Shown one piece after another: positions 5,373 to 7,047 of a stretch of 7,047 nt of DNA (positions within the stretch are counted from its first letter, which is position 1; each line of letters opens with the position of its first letter). The DNA comes from Methanobacteriota archaeon. Lineage in GTDB: Archaea; Thermoplasmatota; Poseidoniia; Poseidoniales; Poseidoniaceae. Location: the NCBI GenBank assembly GCA_018645535.1, contig JABGWN010000075.1, positions 1 through 7,047 of the forward strand, given 5' to 3'. The notes beneath the pieces are model-generated. The model had not been told where the DNA came from and ran no database searches. It saw only the letters and a list, made by a program, of their open reading frames with translations. The position numbers and the translations under genes are program-made.

Positions 5373-7047
5373 GTAATTCTTTCTTGTCTTCATCTTGACG
5401 TTGAATAATGAAAATGAATGTCAGAACGATAAGGACCATTACAGCGAATTGTAGAACAACGCTGGAATATGTAGCAAGGTCAGTACCACGAGTTAGCACC
5501 TTCACAACAAGTTCACCATCTTCGCCTTCTTCAAGATAAACAACACCCTCTTCGACCACGATTGGTGCATATTGATTGATGCTGTCTGAAGTCAACTGTT
5601 CGCTAATCTTCGTTTCAAGATTGTATTGATGTATTTCCCAATCGAGGTATTGTTCGAGGAGATTTGTTGGATCAAGATGGTCTCGTCCTTCCCAAACAAG
5701 ATATTCATAACCCATTGAGATATTGTTAATTGGGAATTTCGCATCGAATGGCATCGATTGTTGGACTGTTCCACGATCATAGAGGACAAGTCGATTTATT
5801 GCAGAAACGTTGACGATTGTAGCGATGTACTTGTCATTGAAGGCTATGTCAGTAATCGAAGCATTTTGATAATCGACAATCAATCCCCATTCTTCCAACT
5901 TCAAGTCTTGCTCTTCGCTTGATGTTGCATTCATGACGATGTTTTGCGTACCAGAGAGTCCGATGGTCCCGATGTGAACAGTTGTAGGCATTTCCTTCGA
6001 AATCATCACGAGTTCATTTCCTTGAACTGAAATCATGTCGATGGTTTGACCCTCTGGAAGCATAGGCAGAATGACCTCTTGACCCCCAGCATTTACAGCT
6101 TTAATTTCATCATTTGATGTGTAAATAAGTACAGGTTCACTTTGTATATCGGTCAACTGCAGTTCTTCTACTCCTATTTGATTTATCACAAGAAGAGTTT
6201 GGTCCGGTTTGTTTAGATCAATGAGCATAATCTCAGAACTGTTCGCCATAACCAAATAATTCTCTTTCAAGGCGTACAACGAATCAATGTCCATTGTTGG
6301 TTGAACAACAACGACTGCATCATCAGAAGTTGATGAAAGATTGTGAACAAGAACAACGGCAACACCCGATTGGTTGTCAAGTGTGGCAAGCCACCCATCA
6401 GAAGCGACTGCTCCTTGAGCAGATTGTACGCCTTCTGCTGGCAGGTCCTTGTTTGTAAGATCCCATGTAATCACTCCAGCGGTGAGAATAAGCACAATGA
6501 CAATCATTGCGCCTGTTTCTTTACTTGTTGGTTTTAGCAATTTTAGAGTGAATTTTTTACTACGGTTGAATACAAATTTTAGTGAGTGAATCGGACGGGT
6601 TAGAACCGTTGCAAGACGACTGTTGATGGTACGTTCATCTAAAACACTCCAAACGGCCGTGTTGGATTTGTCAACCATTTTCACGGTAAGTGCGCCTATC
6701 ATCATTCCACCGATGATGTCTGAGAACCAGTGAATACCAAGGTATACGATGGCAAATGCAGTCACGATGATGTAGATCAGCGTCATGTTTTGGAAACGCT
6801 TCCAACGGCCATCATGGTCATGCTTTCTGAATGTAAGCCAAATTGAGAATGGTACAGCAATATGCAGAGATGGCATGCAGTTTGTAAATGCATCAATCCT
6901 TCTGAACCATGTTTCAATCTCTGGATTTAGAGTGTAGGCAATAGCATCCATATCCTCGATGTAAAACCCAGTTACTCTGACATTGAAGAACAGATAGAAT
7001 GGAATGGCTAAAATGTAAACCCATGCGATGCAGAGAGCTATTCTATC
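5341..7047 (-). CDS. PAP2-superfamily membrane phosphatase/phosphotransferase fused to a membrane-tethered propeller-like domain (N-terminus off window)
   Basis: The frame is open to the right edge, giving 32 residues before Met at 6951 that include a hydrophobic segment (LCIAWVYILAIPFYLFF). The gene therefore starts outside the window and the Met at 6951 is probably internal. Numbered from that Met: the PAP2 motif PSLH at 27-30 and the GIHWFSD motif with His74 and Asp78 mark the active site, which faces outside in this superfamily. The usual SR pair before the His motif is Ala-Ile (67-68), as in inositolphosphotransferase-like PAP2 proteins. After a Lys/Arg-rich, probably cytoplasmic stretch (about 91-145) come a membrane segment (148-163), some 330 residues of strand-rich sequence resembling TolB-like propeller blades (for example 'EYLVWEG' at 416-422 and later 'HQYNLETK'), a final membrane segment (497-517) and a charged tail. 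Seven N-glycosylation sequons fall in the strand-rich part. The substrate is unknown; a lipid-linked phosphate is plausible. The stop overlaps the end of bud32. Confidence 0.82.
   Translation of the reverse strand, partial: DRIALCIAWVYILAIPFYLFFNVRVTGFYIEDMDAIAYTLNPEIETWFRRIDAFTNCMPSLHIAVPFSIWLTFRKHDHDGRWKRFQNMTLIYIIVTAFAIVYLGIHWFSDIIGGMMIGALTVKMVDKSNTAVWSVLDERTINSRLATVLTRPIHSLKFVFNRSKKFTLKLLKPTSKETGAMIVIVLILTAGVITWDLTNKDLPAEGVQSAQGAVASDGWLATLDNQSGVAVVLVHNLSSTSDDAVVVVQPTMDIDSLYALKENYLVMANSSEIMLIDLNKPDQTLLVINQIGVEELQLTDIQSEPVLIYTSNDEIKAVNAGGQEVILPMLPEGQTIDMISVQGNELVMISKEMPTTVHIGTIGLSGTQNIVMNATSSEEQDLKLEEWGLIVDYQNASITDIAFNDKYIATIVNVSAINRLVLYDRGTVQQSMPFDAKFPINNISMGYEYLVWEGRDHLDPTNLLEQYLDWEIHQYNLETKISEQLTSDSINQYAPIVVEEGVVYLEEGEDGELVVKVLTRGTDLATYSSVVLQFAVMVLIVLTFIFIIQRQDEDKKELLNHDIGHESE

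Noticed and set aside
5341..6951. PAP2 gene as complete with start at 6951
   Set aside because: The frame stays open to the right edge with a plausible membrane helix and an 'NVRVTG' segment, so the true start is beyond the window.

Overview
The window is a compact piece of a probably archaeal chromosome. The best taxonomic marker is a stand-alone Bud32-type kinase (Bud32 is archaeal/eukaryotic). An archaeal-looking RdgB/HAM1 pyrophosphatase, TATA-like upstream DNA and a surface protein rich in N-glycosylation sequons fit the same picture. The gene set and style resemble marine planktonic Euryarchaeota (Marine Group II / Poseidoniales), but that placement is inferred from general knowledge and was not tested. 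Only about 3.5% of the window is non-coding. I see no RNA gene, mobile element, CRISPR array or prophage.

Layout, left to right: (1) the 3' end of an enoyl-CoA hydratase/crotonase gene (+), ending stop-to-stop against (2) a minus-strand cluster read right to left as rdgB, then an unrecognised membrane-anchored protein, then a CPBP-family intramembrane protease. (3) An 84-bp divergent spacer separates rdgB from a plus-strand pair: crcB (fluoride channel) and a bacterioferritin-like gene. (4) nadA (quinolinate synthase, minus) abuts the bacterioferritin-like gene stop-to-stop. (5) An 85-bp divergent spacer with a TATA-like element lies between nadA and bud32 (+). (6) The 3' end of bud32 overlaps by 32 bp the 3' end of a long minus-strand gene that leaves the right edge. 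That gene encodes a PAP2-type membrane phosphatase/phosphotransferase fused to a membrane-tethered, propeller-like outer domain.

Most genes are housekeeping: beta-oxidation-type acyl-CoA chemistry, nucleotide-pool sanitation, fluoride export, NAD synthesis and tRNA t6A modification (KEOPS). They do not form one pathway. The most unusual items are the PAP2-propeller fusion with clustered sequons, the bacterioferritin-like protein that has lost two of six di-iron ligands but keeps the haem-Met position, and the unrecognised membrane protein between rdgB and the CPBP protease. I found no convincing defence island or other wholly new multi-gene system.
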